A stretch of 64,000 bases of DNA from an uncultured Rhodospirillaceae bacterium (GTDB lineage: Bacteria; Pseudomonadota; Alphaproteobacteria; Reyranellales; Reyranellaceae), in the NCBI GenBank assembly GCA_945952105.1, contig CAMFGZ010000001.1, positions 1 through 64,000 on the forward strand, read 5' to 3'. Both the position numbers and the translations under genes were made by a program. Shown piece by piece: positions 17,531 through 26,440 of the stretch (the stretch's first letter is position 1; the number at the start of each line of letters is the position of its first letter). The notes beneath the pieces were generated by a model. The model searched no databases, had not been told where the DNA came from, and worked only from the letters and a program-made list of their open reading frames with translations.

Positions 17531-18103
17531 TCAGGGCTGATCGTCCCCGCGGTTTGCGGCCCGCCCGGCATTCCACTGCGCTTCCTTCGCCGACTGGCGG
17601 AACATCATGCTCCACAACACGTCCTTGCCCAGCACCCGGCTGATCTCGCGCAGCGCGAAGAAGGGCAGCAGCGACACCGCGATGATACCCCAGGTCGAAG
17701 CGACGCCGGCCCACGAGCCGTCACCCATCGACGGCAGGCTGGCGGTGAGCGGTTTCCCGGCAAACAGGCCGAGTGCCGTCTGCTCCACGAAGTGGAAAAC
17801 GATGAAGACCAGCGCGAAGAGGCAGGATTTGTAGAGCACCGACCAGAAGAGCGGCCGGTGCTCGAAGCGCCGCCCGAGCTTCAAGTCCTCTCCGATCAGC
17901 ATGACCTTCGCCAGCACCGCGGCGTTGACGATCGCGAAGCCCTGCAGCGCGAGATGGTTATGCGCCCTGCCAAGGATCACGAACTCGTTCAGCACGAACA
18001 GCGCGAAGACGAGCCAGAGATAGAGGAACATCACCGTGAATCGGTGGAACTCCTCGAGGCCCTTATCCTTCAGCCGCTGCAGGCGGGTGTCATTGGAATT
18101 CAT
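17531..18103 (-). CDS. Small polytopic membrane protein of unknown function
   Basis: A 190-aa protein with about four hydrophobic segments (residues 24-47, 53-72, 86-110, 133-155). The N-terminus (MNSNDTRLQRLKDKGLEEFHRF) is charged and cytosolic. I do not recognise a named family. It converges tail-to-tail with the AraC gene, seven bases apart. Confidence 0.75.
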   Translation of the reverse strand: MNSNDTRLQRLKDKGLEEFHRFTVMFLYLWLVFALFVLNEFVILGRAHNHLALQGFAIVNAAVLAKVMLIGEDLKLGRRFEHRPLFWSVLYKSCLFALVFIVFHFVEQTALGLFAGKPLTASLPSMGDGSWAGVASTWGIIAVSLLPFFALREISRVLGKDVLWSMMFRQSAKEAQWNAGRAANRGDDQP

Positions 18104-18143
18104 ACGAAGGGGTCTTTCTGCTCAACGAGACCACTGCCCCGAT

Positions 18144-18254
18144 CTCATCCTGAAGAGCGCTACGAAGGCGTGCGTCTCGAAGGATGGACGACTGATGCGG
18201 TGCGTGTGGCCATGCTTCGAGATGGCCTCTTTTCGGCCTTCCCAGTATGAGGTT
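18144..18254. repeat. Interspersed palindromic repeat element
   Basis: This 111-bp stretch begins CTCATCCTGAAGAGCG and ends CCCAGTATGAGG. Its interior arms TCTCGAAGGATGG (18171 region) and CCATGCTTCGAGA (18209 region) are complementary at 12 of 13 positions. The arrangement matches a well-known class of non-coding palindromic repeats scattered through rhizobial-type genomes. Copies elsewhere cannot be checked from this window. Confidence 0.55.
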
Positions 18255-18278
18255 GGGAGCGATACGTGCCGGGTCGAT

Positions 18279-19004
18279 CTAATCCGTCCGCCCCGCGCGC
18301 TCCAGCTCCTCGGCGAGGATGGGGACGCCGAGGTTGCAGGCCTGCACGCCCTGCGAGACGCAGAGCTTCAGCACTTCCATGATCTCTCCGGCCGTGGCGC
18401 CGGCAGCCAGCGCGCCCCTGATATGGCGGCGCGTGCCCGGGGAGTACATGTGCGTGTAGGAGGCGTCGAAGGCGATGCTTAAAAGCTCGACTTCCTTCGG
18501 CGTGAAGGTCTTGCCGGCGTAGATCGCGACGCCCGTGGCCATGAACGCATCGGTCCAGTGCGGATCGAGGGCGAAGAACGGATCCCACGCGGCATTCCAT
18601 TGGCCGGCGCTGCGCATGCGGTCGCAGGCGGGCGTCGGACCATGGGCGTTCTTCGCCGCTTGCACGCCCGCTTTGGCGGCTTCCTCCAGGAGGATCGGAG
18701 CGCCCAGGCTGCAGGAGTGGATGGCCATTACCGAGGCCATCTTCAGGATCGTCAGGATTTCGTCGCGCGCCGCACCCGCCGAGAGAGCGGCGCGGATATG
18801 ACGCCGTGTGCCTTCGGGATTGAGGCTGGTGCAGGCCGCGTTCAGCGCGACGCCGACAAGCTCGACGAACTTCCGGGGCAACACGCCGTTCTCGCAGGGG
18901 GCGTCCGTCATGGTGGCGGCGATCGCCGACCATGACGGGTCCCAATTACGCAGCGTTTCGAGCGCGGCGTCTTCCCACGGTCCCATACCCGCCACTCCGG
19001 TCAT
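18279..19004 (-). CDS. Double carboxymuconolactone-decarboxylase (AhpD-like) protein
   Basis: A 241-aa protein built of two CMD-type repeats. Repeat one (about 40-115) has RKFVELVGVALNAAC and RRHIRAALSAGAARDEILTIL; repeat two (about 160-235) has KEVELLSIAFDASY and RRHIRGALAAGATAGEIMEVL. Neither repeat has the CxxC of AhpD peroxidases, so a decarboxylase or lyase-like role is more likely. Its ATG shares a base with the stop of the upstream BKACE gene (TGATG, 19002-19006), showing translational coupling in the catabolic operon 18279-21971. Confidence 0.9.
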   Translation of the reverse strand: MTGVAGMGPWEDAALETLRNWDPSWSAIAATMTDAPCENGVLPRKFVELVGVALNAACTSLNPEGTRRHIRAALSAGAARDEILTILKMASVMAIHSCSLGAPILLEEAAKAGVQAAKNAHGPTPACDRMRSAGQWNAAWDPFFALDPHWTDAFMATGVAIYAGKTFTPKEVELLSIAFDASYTHMYSPGTRRHIRGALAAGATAGEIMEVLKLCVSQGVQACNLGVPILAEELERAGRTD

Positions 19005-20116
19005 CAGAGGATGCTGACCGGAGTGGTGCGCGTGCCGGCGACCTTGGGCGAGCGGCCGTCGGTGTCGTAGGCAAGGAAGCCCTTGTAGCCTTCTGGCCGG
19101 TTCGGCGGCAAAGCGAGGTTGAACAGAGTCTCGTCGATCGTGTCGTACCAGACGCCGATCTTCATCATCTTCCGGGCCTCCTCGGCGGTCGCGACCTTGC
19201 GGCCGAACTGCTCGGCCATCTTCACCGCCCATTCGATCTGCTTCACCGTCGACCAGCGCTGGCCCTTGGCATCCCAGATATTGTCCTCGTTGCCGACGCG
19301 CACGTGGGCGCCGAGGATAAGGGCCAGGTTCTGGATGGCGATGTTGCCTCGCATGCTGCTCCAGAAGGTGACGGTCGAGGCGCCGTGCGGCGTGCGGCGC
19401 AGCATCTCCATCCAGTCGAACGGATTGCGACCCATCGAGCCGCCGCCGTAGCCGCACAGTGCAACGTTCATCGGGCCCTTGTACGCGCCGCTGCGGATCA
19501 GCCGCTCGATGATCTCGAGCTGGTGGATGTGGGCCGGCACGAAGTAAGGCTGGATCCTGTTGGCCTGCAGGCGCTTTAGATGCTCGAGATAGAAGGCCGG
19601 CGTCGAGTCGATCACCATGCCGCTCCACGCCGCCTGCACCTTCGGATCGTCGAGGTGCGTGCCCTTGGCGTCGCCGGGCACGAAGGCCTGGGTGACGTCC
19701 CACAAGGTGGTGCCCGTGGTGACGGTGATGCAGTCCGGCTTCGGATCGAGTTCGGTCAGCATGTGGCGCGTGTCGTAGTCGAGCCACTTGGCCTTGGCGC
19801 CCTCGGTATGCGGCGCGAAGGAGATCGAGCCACCGACCTGCAGGATCATCTTCGGCACTGCGTTGCGCAGATCGGCGAGGAAGCGATTGTAGTCGTCGAA
19901 ATTGCTCGAGCCCTGGCCGGTCTTGGGATCGCGCACATGGACGTGCAGCATCGTGGCGCCGGCATTGTAGCAGTCGACCGCGGCCTGGATCTGTTGGTCC
20001 CACGTGAGCGGCAGGTCTTCCACGTCGCCCGGCAGCCATTCCGGGCCGAACGGCGCGGCGGTGATGATCAGCGGCTGCATGTTCTCGGGAAAGAGAGAGT
20101 CGTCGGTGAAGTACAT
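19004..20116 (-). CDS. BKACE-family beta-keto acid cleavage enzyme
   Basis: Member of the Kce/BKACE family (DUF849), 370 aa. Zinc enzymes of this family condense a beta-keto acid with acetyl-CoA and release acetoacetate plus a new acyl-CoA. The zinc-binding HVHVRDP (near residue 60) is present, with later motifs VPAHIHQLEII, CGYGGGSMGRNP and GNEDNIWDAKG. It is longer than the usual 280-310 aa because of insertions and a C-terminal extension after about 330. It is coupled to the CMD gene downstream, with a Bug protein and a dioxygenase upstream. The specific keto acid cannot be predicted. Confidence 0.9.
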   Translation of the reverse strand: MYFTDDSLFPENMQPLIITAAPFGPEWLPGDVEDLPLTWDQQIQAAVDCYNAGATMLHVHVRDPKTGQGSSNFDDYNRFLADLRNAVPKMILQVGGSISFAPHTEGAKAKWLDYDTRHMLTELDPKPDCITVTTGTTLWDVTQAFVPGDAKGTHLDDPKVQAAWSGMVIDSTPAFYLEHLKRLQANRIQPYFVPAHIHQLEIIERLIRSGAYKGPMNVALCGYGGGSMGRNPFDWMEMLRRTPHGASTVTFWSSMRGNIAIQNLALILGAHVRVGNEDNIWDAKGQRWSTVKQIEWAVKMAEQFGRKVATAEEARKMMKIGVWYDTIDETLFNLALPPNRPEGYKGFLAYDTDGRSPKVAGTRTTPVSIL

Positions 20117-20166
20117 TGTCGCTTCCTGTTTTACGCTGACTGAAGAACGCGGGGTTGAGGTGAGGG

Positions 20167-21129
20167 CTAGACGCCGTCGGCGGTAATGCCGAGCTGCTTG
20201 ATGAGCCTGGCGAGGTGGGCATGCTCGCGGCGCATCGCCTCGTCGAGCTGGGCGGGACTCATCGGCGTGGGATCGATGTAGGCGCCGGTGAGACGGGCGC
20301 AGACCTCGGGATCGGCGAGCGCCTTGTTGATCGCGCCGTTCAGCCGTTCGACGATGGCGTCGGGCAGGTCCTTCTGGCCGTAGAGCGGGATCGACGACTG
20401 CACTTCCAGCGCGGCCTCGCCCTGCTCGGCCATGGTCGGCACGCCGGGCAGGTCGTCGGAGCGCTTCACGCCCACCAGGGCGATCGCCTTCAGCCGCCCC
20501 GCCTTGACGTGCGAGGCTGCCAGCACCGTGCTGATCACGCCGAGATCGAGCCGGCCGCCCAGAAGGTCCTGAACGCCGGGCGGCAGCCCCTTGTAGTAGA
20601 TCGAGGTGACGTCGATCCCGTACTTGATCTTGAGCTGCTCGGGGATCAGGTGCGCGCCGGTGCCGTTGCCGGGATTGAAATAGTTGAGCTTGCCCGGATT
20701 GGCGCGCGCATGAGCCACGAACTCCGCGATCGTATTGGCGGGCGAGGAGGGCGGCACGCAGATCAGGCCGCTGCTGACGCCCACCATGGCGATCGGCTTG
20801 AAGTCGGTCATGGCGTCGAACGGCGCCTTCATCAGCAGGTTCAGCACGACATGGCCGGAGATGGTGAGATAGAGCGTGTAGCCGTCCGGCGGCGACGCGA
20901 GCACGAGCTGAGCGGCCATGATGCCGTTGGCGCCGGGCCGCGGGTCCGTCAGCCAGGTCTGGCCGAGCTCCCGCTGCATCGCCTCGGACACGGCGCGGGC
21001 GGCGACGTCGAGCAGGCCGCCCGCCGGTCCGGGCAGGATCATGCGGATGGTCTTCGACGGGTAGGTGTCGGCGTGCGCCATCGCCGCGGGGATCGTCGCG
21101 GCGGCGGCGAGGAACAGGCGGCGCTTCAT
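20167..21129 (-). CDS. Bug-family (TctC-type) solute-binding protein
   Basis: Periplasmic receptor of 320 aa. The signal peptide MKRRLFLAAAATIPAAMAHA precedes YPSKTIRMILPGPAGG, then DPRPGANG and PPDGYTLYLTISG, all family marks. The ATG at 21129 sits right after the dioxygenase stop (two-base gap), so it belongs to the operon. It probably captures the substrate of the BKACE/TauD/CMD pathway, which is inference from context; no membrane components are encoded nearby. Confidence 0.92.
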   Translation of the reverse strand: MKRRLFLAAAATIPAAMAHADTYPSKTIRMILPGPAGGLLDVAARAVSEAMQRELGQTWLTDPRPGANGIMAAQLVLASPPDGYTLYLTISGHVVLNLLMKAPFDAMTDFKPIAMVGVSSGLICVPPSSPANTIAEFVAHARANPGKLNYFNPGNGTGAHLIPEQLKIKYGIDVTSIYYKGLPPGVQDLLGGRLDLGVISTVLAASHVKAGRLKAIALVGVKRSDDLPGVPTMAEQGEAALEVQSSIPLYGQKDLPDAIVERLNGAINKALADPEVCARLTGAYIDPTPMSPAQLDEAMRREHAHLARLIKQLGITADGV

Positions 21130-21131
21130 GG

Positions 21132-21971
21132 TCACGCGGCCCGATAGACCGGCTTGTCGCCGCACACCGTCACGCGATGGCCGTAGCGGCGGTTGGGAAA
21201 GTAATCGAACATCGCGTGATGCTGGGCGCAGCGATTGTCCCAGAAGGCCACCGAGTTCGCCCGCCAGTGGAAGCGGCACTGCAGTTCCGGCGTCTCGATG
21301 TGGCGGTAGAGCATTTCGAGCAGCGCGTCGCTCTCGTGCTTCTTCAGTTGCGGGATGCGCGTGGTGAAGCCGCGGCTGACATAGAGCGCCTGCCGGCCGG
21401 TCACGGGATGGGTACGGACGACCGGATGCTCGCTGGCGGGGAAGGCCATGTCGGCGCGGTCGCCGGCCCGGCTGCGGAAACTGTGCGCCTTGGCGCTGTC
21501 GTGGATCGCGGTGAGCCCGTTCAGCATCGTGCGCATCGGCTCCGACAGCGTCTCGTAGGCGCGGTACATGTTGGCGAACAGCGTGTCGCCGCCGCCGTCG
21601 GGCGGCACTTCCGTCAGGTACAGGATCGAGCCCATCGGAGGCTCGGCATCGCACGACACGTCGCTGTGCCATTCCTCGCCGGCCACCCGCTTGGAAGTCT
21701 CGTCGGCCTTGATCACCAGAATCTCGCGATGCTCGGGCAAGGCGATCGGCGCGTTCGGATGCACGTGTAGGCGGCCGAAGCGCTGGCCGAACGCCTTGTG
21801 GCTGGGGATGTCCATCTTCTGGTCGCGGAAGAAGATCACGAGATTGTCCATCAGCGCCTGGTGGACCTCGTCGAACTGCTGGTTGCCCAGCGGCTGCGAC
21901 AGATCCACGCCGAAGATCTCGGCGCCGATCGTGGGGGTGAGCTTTCTGACATCGATCGACTGATAGGCCAT
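21132..21971 (-). CDS. TauD/TfdA-type Fe(II)/2-oxoglutarate dioxygenase
   Basis: Cytosolic non-haem iron oxygenase of 279 aa. It has the HxD iron motif in EEWHSDVSC near residue 105, the distal histidine in QHHAMFDYFPNRRYG near 257, and the 2-oxoglutarate-binding arginine just after it (GHRVTV). Its opening, IDVRKLTPTIGAEIFGVDLS, is typical of taurine and 2,4-D dioxygenases. The ATG at 21971 follows GGAGGGA. It is the first gene of the minus-strand operon and is divergent from the AraC gene. It probably oxidises or releases the substrate fed to the BKACE step; the actual substrate is unknown. Confidence 0.93.
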   Translation of the reverse strand: MAYQSIDVRKLTPTIGAEIFGVDLSQPLGNQQFDEVHQALMDNLVIFFRDQKMDIPSHKAFGQRFGRLHVHPNAPIALPEHREILVIKADETSKRVAGEEWHSDVSCDAEPPMGSILYLTEVPPDGGGDTLFANMYRAYETLSEPMRTMLNGLTAIHDSAKAHSFRSRAGDRADMAFPASEHPVVRTHPVTGRQALYVSRGFTTRIPQLKKHESDALLEMLYRHIETPELQCRFHWRANSVAFWDNRCAQHHAMFDYFPNRRYGHRVTVCGDKPVYRAA

Positions 21972-22039
21972 GCGTCCCTCCTTGGAGATTTTCCCGGAGA
22001 CTAGGCGGGGGACGATCGGGGCATTTGACAATCGGGGAC

Positions 22040-23098
22040 ATGGATTTGACAGTTCGGGCGAACCTCCCGACTGCCTTCGCCCCGCCCGTGACCGACCTCA
22101 TCCGCAGCGCCTGCCTGACGTCCTATCCGGAGATCGCCCGGTCGGTCGGGCTCGACCCGATGCGCATGCTGAAAGTCGCCGGCATCGACCGTCGCAGTCT
22201 CGATGATCCCGAGATCAAGGTGTCGGCGGCGTCGCTCGGCCGCCTGCTGGAGGGGTCCGCACAGGCGGCGAAGGCCGAGGATTTCGGCCTGCGTCTCGCC
22301 GAGACGCGGACGCTGTCGATCCTGGGACCGATCGGGCTGCTGCTGCGCGAGGAGCCGACGGTGCGCGCGGCGGCGATGTCGCTGATACGTTACCTTCCGC
22401 TGCACAACGAATCGCTCGACCTGCGGCTGGAGGAAGGCGACGGCGTCGCGATCCTGAGCGCCGGTATCCGCGTCACGCGGCCGGTGGCGGTGCGCCAGGG
22501 CATCGAGCTGACGGTGGGCGTGCTGCATCGCGTGCTGCGGTCGCTGATTGGCGCCCACTGGAAGCCCGAGATCTGCTTCACCCATGCCGCCCCGCGCCGC
22601 CGCGATACGCACCGCAAGCTGTTCGGCGACCGGGTCGGGTTCGGCCGCGACTTCAACGGGATCGTCTGCGAGACGCAGGACCTCGACCGCCGCATCCCGA
22701 CCGCCGACCCCGCGCTGGCGCGGTATGCGCGCCAGCATCTCGACTCGCTTTTGGCGCGGCCCAACACGCGGCTCTCCGACAAGACGCGCGAGCTGATCTC
22801 GCTGCAGCTCGCGAGCGGCCGCTGCACGATCGAGCTGGTGGCCGGGCAGCTCAACGTGAACCGCCGCCTGCTGCACCGGCGGCTCGCGGAGGAGGGGCTG
22901 ACCTTCTCGGAGATCATGGAAGGCGTGCGCACCGAGATCGTCACCCGCACCCTGCCCAATCCCGACCGCCCGTTGACCGCGCTCGCCGACATGGCCGGCT
23001 TTGCCTCCCTCAGCGCCTTCTCCCGCTGGTTCCGCACCCGCTTCCAGACGACGCCGACGGCGTGGCGGACTCAAAATCATGTACCCCTCCTGCGCTAG
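22040..23098 (+). CDS. AraC-family transcriptional regulator
   Basis: Regulator of about 352 aa. An OruR-like ligand domain (about 10-215: IRSACLTSYPEIARSVGLDP, VSAASLGRLLEG) is followed by a C-terminal AraC HTH pair (about 250-345: VAGQLNVNRRLLHRRLAEEG; ALADMAGFASLSAFSRWFRTRF). I start at the ATG at 22040; a TTG at 22025 would add five residues. The 68 bp between this gene and the divergent dioxygenase must hold both promoters, so this protein is the obvious candidate regulator of the operon 18279-21971. Confidence 0.9.
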   Translation: MDLTVRANLPTAFAPPVTDLIRSACLTSYPEIARSVGLDPMRMLKVAGIDRRSLDDPEIKVSAASLGRLLEGSAQAAKAEDFGLRLAETRTLSILGPIGLLLREEPTVRAAAMSLIRYLPLHNESLDLRLEEGDGVAILSAGIRVTRPVAVRQGIELTVGVLHRVLRSLIGAHWKPEICFTHAAPRRRDTHRKLFGDRVGFGRDFNGIVCETQDLDRRIPTADPALARYARQHLDSLLARPNTRLSDKTRELISLQLASGRCTIELVAGQLNVNRRLLHRRLAEEGLTFSEIMEGVRTEIVTRTLPNPDRPLTALADMAGFASLSAFSRWFRTRFQTTPTAWRTQNHVPLLR

Positions 23099-23238
23099 GC
23101 GAGTCCCTGGCGAAGGCGGCATCGATGCCTCTCGACGGGGCGTATCGCCTATCTGATCCAGCCTGAGAAGGCGTCGACGCGCGGAACGCTTCGTTCTTCT
23201 GGGCGGCGGCAGAGTTCGCGAGAACACACATTGCGAAT

Positions 23239-23403
23239 GCGCAGGGCTTTCCCAACAAGCCGATCGCCGCCCTCGTGGGCGATGCCGCGGGCGGGAACAT
23301 CGATGTGCCGGCGCGCCCGGTGGCGCAGGTAATGTCGAGGGAAGACGCCATCGTTGACAAAAGACTTACGCAAAATGAGGGTAGGCGGAACCACCTGTTC
23401 TGA
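23239..23403 (+). pseudogene. Remnant of a Bug solute-binding protein gene
   Basis: In the frame ending at TGA 23401 the sequence reads AQGFPNKPIAALVGDAAGGN, then IDVPARPVAQVMS, which aligns with the start of the mature Bug protein encoded at 26441 (AQGFPNKPITILVGYAPGGN, IDVTARTVGQALS). After about 45 residues the similarity fades and the frame stops. No signal peptide or start is preserved. It is a 5' fragment of a duplicated or deleted Bug gene. The rest of 23099-23418 holds nothing else that I can support. Confidence 0.7.
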
Positions 23404-23418
23404 CGGGAGATTGAGCCG

Positions 23419-25785
23419 ATGGCCGCTGTTTACGACACTTCGAAAGGCGGCCTCTACGGCGGCCCGTTCGATTCGTCCGGGCTCGATCCCAACGTGCGTT
23501 CATTGCTGATGGACTATCGCTGGACGACGGAATACGGCGGCAGCGTCGCCGCGACCCGTGCGACCTTTTCCTTTCCGACCTCGGCGCAGGACTATCTCGT
23601 CGTCGAGGGCTATCCGAGGGTCTGGCAGGTCTCCGAGTTCGCCCCGATGAACCAGTACGAGCAGGAGGCGACGCGCATCGCCTTCAATCTCGTGACCTCC
23701 TACACCCAGCTCAAGTTCGAGGAGGTCGCCTCCGGCCTCGCCAGCAACGCGACCTTCCGCCAGGCCCGCGACATCTCGCTTTCGGTCTCGAATTTCCCGC
23801 CCAACGACGGTTCCTATTCCAAGTCGGACAGCCGCTCGGCGGGCGATACGTTCATCGGCAAGGACAATGGCTGGATCGTGCCGGCCTCGCCCGGCGAGGT
23901 TCCCGTCTTCATCGGCACCGACCAGTTCACCACCATCATGCACGAGTTGGGGCATGCGTTCGGCCTGAAGCATGGGCACGACGCCAGTTTCAACGGCAAG
24001 CTCTCGGCCGATCGCGACGATGTCGAGTTCTCGATCATGACCTATGCCGCCTATATCGGCGCCGACGTGGAGGGTGCGATCGCCGCACACGTCGGATCGT
24101 CGGCACAGAGCTACATGATGTACGACATTGCGGCCCTCCAGGCCTATTACGGCGCCAACCTGGACGCGGTCGGCACGACGCGCACCTACACCTGGGATAA
24201 TTCGACCGGTCAGCAGTACATCAACGACCAGAAGGCCGCCAACACCGGCACGACCGCGACCGGCAAGATCTTCTCGACCGTGTGGACCGAGGGTGCCCTC
24301 ACGACCTACGACCTCAGCAACTTCGACGGCGACCAGGTCGACGACCTGCGCGCCGGCCAGTGGCTGAACTTTTCCAAGGCCCAGATCGCCGACCTGAACC
24401 CGCAGGCCGCGCCGGGCGCCGATGCCTACGGCAACCTGGCGAACGGCAACGTCTACAACACGCTTCTCTACAATGGCGATACGCGGTCGCTGATCAGCAA
24501 CCTGATCACCGGGGCGGGCAACGACCGGATCATCGGCAACGAGCTGAACAACGTCATCGTCGCCAACGACGGGAACGACACGATCAACGGCGTCGGCGGC
24601 ATCGACGTGCTCTATGGCGGCGCCGGCGACGACACGCTGAGCGGCGGCACGTCGCTCGGCGCGGGGGTCAACCAGCTCTGGGGCGGCGAGGGCTTCGACA
24701 TAGTCTCCTACGCCGACCAGACCGCCGCCGTGTACGTCGATCTGGGCGCCGGCGCCGGCTATGTGAGGCAGGACGGCGCGTGGGTCCTCACCGATGCGCT
24801 GGACTCGATCGAGGGCGCGCAGGGCGGCCTCGGCAACGACACGCTGATCGGCGATGCCGGCTCCAACCGCCTCGACGGCGGCGCCGGTGCGAACGCGCTC
24901 TACGGCCTGGACGGCGACGACGTCTTCGTCGGCGGTACGGCGACCGGCGGCGTGAACCAGCTCTGGGGTGGCGCGGGGGTCAACACGGTCGACTATTCCG
25001 CGCTGTCCTCGACCCTCAGCGTGGACCTGGGCGCGGGCTCCGGCGCCGTCCTCCGGGGCACCGCCTTCGTCCTCGTCGACCAGATGAACCTGATCCAGAA
25101 TGCGATCGGCGGCGCGGGCGACGACAGGCTGATCGGCGACAATGGCGCCAACCGGCTGGACGGCGGCCTGGGGGCGAATGCGCTCTACGGGCTGGGCGGC
25201 GACGACGTCCTGGTCGGCGGCATCAATGCCGGTGTGGATTTCATGGACACCGAGCCGGACGACATAAGCGTCAGCCAGCTCTGGGGCGGCACCGGCTTCA
25301 ACACCGTCGACTATTCGGCGCAGACCTACAGCGTGCAGGTCGACCTGGCACAGCAGCTCGGCTTCGTCTGGTTCAAGGGTGTCCTCACGCTCACCGACCA
25401 GATGAACTCGATCCAGGCGGCGATCGGCGGAACGCTCGGCGACACGCTGATCGGCAACGGCGGCACCAACCGCTTCGAGGGGCTCGGGGGCGCCGACAAG
25501 CTCTATGCCGGCGGCGGCATCGTGACGTTCGGCTACCAGGGCTACGCCGACAGCAACCTCAAGACGGGCTACGACACGATCGTCGACTTCATCCTCGGCA
25601 CCGACAAGATCGACCTGTCGGCGCTGGGCACCGATTTTGCCCATCTCTGGATCGAGAATGCCGGCACGGCGCAGTCGGTCTATGTCGTGCAGACCCCCGG
25701 CACGTTCAACATCGACACAGACTTGGCCATCAGCATCAACACCACCACGGCCGGCCTGATGACGGCGATGGACTTCATCTTCTAG
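23419..25785 (+). CDS. Serralysin-like RTX metalloprotease
   Basis: Secreted zinc protease of 788 aa, family M10B. The zinc motif HELGHAFGLKH begins at residue 175, and the Met-turn (FSIMTY) lies near 205. The M10 C-terminal segment is followed by a long RTX region (about 360-690) with nonapeptide-type calcium loops such as GGAGDDTLSGG. The region is organised as four similar blocks, each with a GVNQLWGG or SQLWGG step and a (V)DYSA/VDLG step. The C-terminal 100 residues contain FxLGTDKIDLSALG, as in peptidase_M10_C. There is no N-terminal signal peptide, consistent with type I secretion through a C-terminal signal; no secretion genes lie nearby. A hairpin terminator follows. Confidence 0.93.
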   Translation: MAAVYDTSKGGLYGGPFDSSGLDPNVRSLLMDYRWTTEYGGSVAATRATFSFPTSAQDYLVVEGYPRVWQVSEFAPMNQYEQEATRIAFNLVTSYTQLKFEEVASGLASNATFRQARDISLSVSNFPPNDGSYSKSDSRSAGDTFIGKDNGWIVPASPGEVPVFIGTDQFTTIMHELGHAFGLKHGHDASFNGKLSADRDDVEFSIMTYAAYIGADVEGAIAAHVGSSAQSYMMYDIAALQAYYGANLDAVGTTRTYTWDNSTGQQYINDQKAANTGTTATGKIFSTVWTEGALTTYDLSNFDGDQVDDLRAGQWLNFSKAQIADLNPQAAPGADAYGNLANGNVYNTLLYNGDTRSLISNLITGAGNDRIIGNELNNVIVANDGNDTINGVGGIDVLYGGAGDDTLSGGTSLGAGVNQLWGGEGFDIVSYADQTAAVYVDLGAGAGYVRQDGAWVLTDALDSIEGAQGGLGNDTLIGDAGSNRLDGGAGANALYGLDGDDVFVGGTATGGVNQLWGGAGVNTVDYSALSSTLSVDLGAGSGAVLRGTAFVLVDQMNLIQNAIGGAGDDRLIGDNGANRLDGGLGANALYGLGGDDVLVGGINAGVDFMDTEPDDISVSQLWGGTGFNTVDYSAQTYSVQVDLAQQLGFVWFKGVLTLTDQMNSIQAAIGGTLGDTLIGNGGTNRFEGLGGADKLYAGGGIVTFGYQGYADSNLKTGYDTIVDFILGTDKIDLSALGTDFAHLWIENAGTAQSVYVVQTPGTFNIDTDLAISINTTTAGLMTAMDFIF

Positions 25786-25815
25786 CGCTCGCGCGCGCGG
25801 CCGCAACGTTCGGGC

Positions 25816-25841
25816 CGCCTGGGCGTTTTATGGCCCAGGCG
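25816..25841 (+). terminator. Hairpin terminator after the serralysin gene
   Basis: CGCCTGGGC (25816-25824) and GCCCAGGCG (25833-25841) are perfect complements around an 8-nt loop containing TTTT, 31 bp after the protease stop. A terminator is likely. Confidence 0.55.
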
Positions 25842-25920
25842 TGGCCGGATCCGCCTTGGTTCGGCCCGAAGCCTTTTCGATGATGGTGGTCGTGCCCGCA
25901 CCCGGGCCCTGGAGGAGACG

Positions 25921-26334
25921 ATGCTGAGGATTCCCGCGAGACTTGTGCTGGTGGTGGGTTTGGGCCTCGCCGCCGCGGCCTGCCAGGGCGACGGCTACGG
26001 CGCCCCGAGCGGCGCCTATCCCGGCGGGCCGGGTTACTACAACACCGGCTACAACAGCCCGCCGCCGCCGCGCTACGGCTACGCACAGCCGGCCTATGGC
26101 TACGCGCAACCGGCTTACGGCTACGCCCAGCCGGCGCCGAACTACTACTATGCCAACCAGCCGCAGCAGCAGCAGGGCACTTTCTACAATCAGGCCGACG
26201 GCCGCGCCTACACGACCGTCACCGTGACCAACCGCGGCCAGAACGGCTATCGCGACGATGTGGTCCAGCAGCAGGTCGTCTGCGGCAGCCAGTATTACGA
26301 CGGCTACAGGACCCGTACCGCGCCGCGGTGCTGA
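25921..26334 (+). CDS. Small Tyr/Pro-rich lipoprotein with YGYAQPA repeats
   Basis: A 137-aa protein with a clear lipobox (GLAAAAC, Cys near 21) and GGAGGAGA Shine-Dalgarno. The mature part has three tandem copies of YGYAQPA at about 57-78 within a Gly/Tyr/Pro-rich stretch, a Gln-rich spacer, then a short compact C-terminal segment with two cysteines (VVCGSQYYDG and final C) that could form a disulfide. No family is recognised. It is likely an envelope protein. Confidence 0.75.
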   Translation: MLRIPARLVLVVGLGLAAAACQGDGYGAPSGAYPGGPGYYNTGYNSPPPPRYGYAQPAYGYAQPAYGYAQPAPNYYYANQPQQQQGTFYNQADGRAYTTVTVTNRGQNGYRDDVVQQQVVCGSQYYDGYRTRTAPRC

Positions 26335-26440
26335 TCCGCCGCCGCCGCCTCGACGCGCGGAACGGACGTCACGCGGTTGCGCCCGTTCCGCCCTCGGCCT
26401 GATATGACACCTCTGGAGGATGTCTTCCGGAGGTGTTTCC

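Noticed and set aside
23500..25806. Long minus-strand frame (768 codons) opposite the serralysin gene
   Set aside because: It is rich in Val/Gly/Arg/Asp in a pattern produced by the RTX repeats on the plus strand; the plus-strand protein has clear catalytic and repeat motifs.
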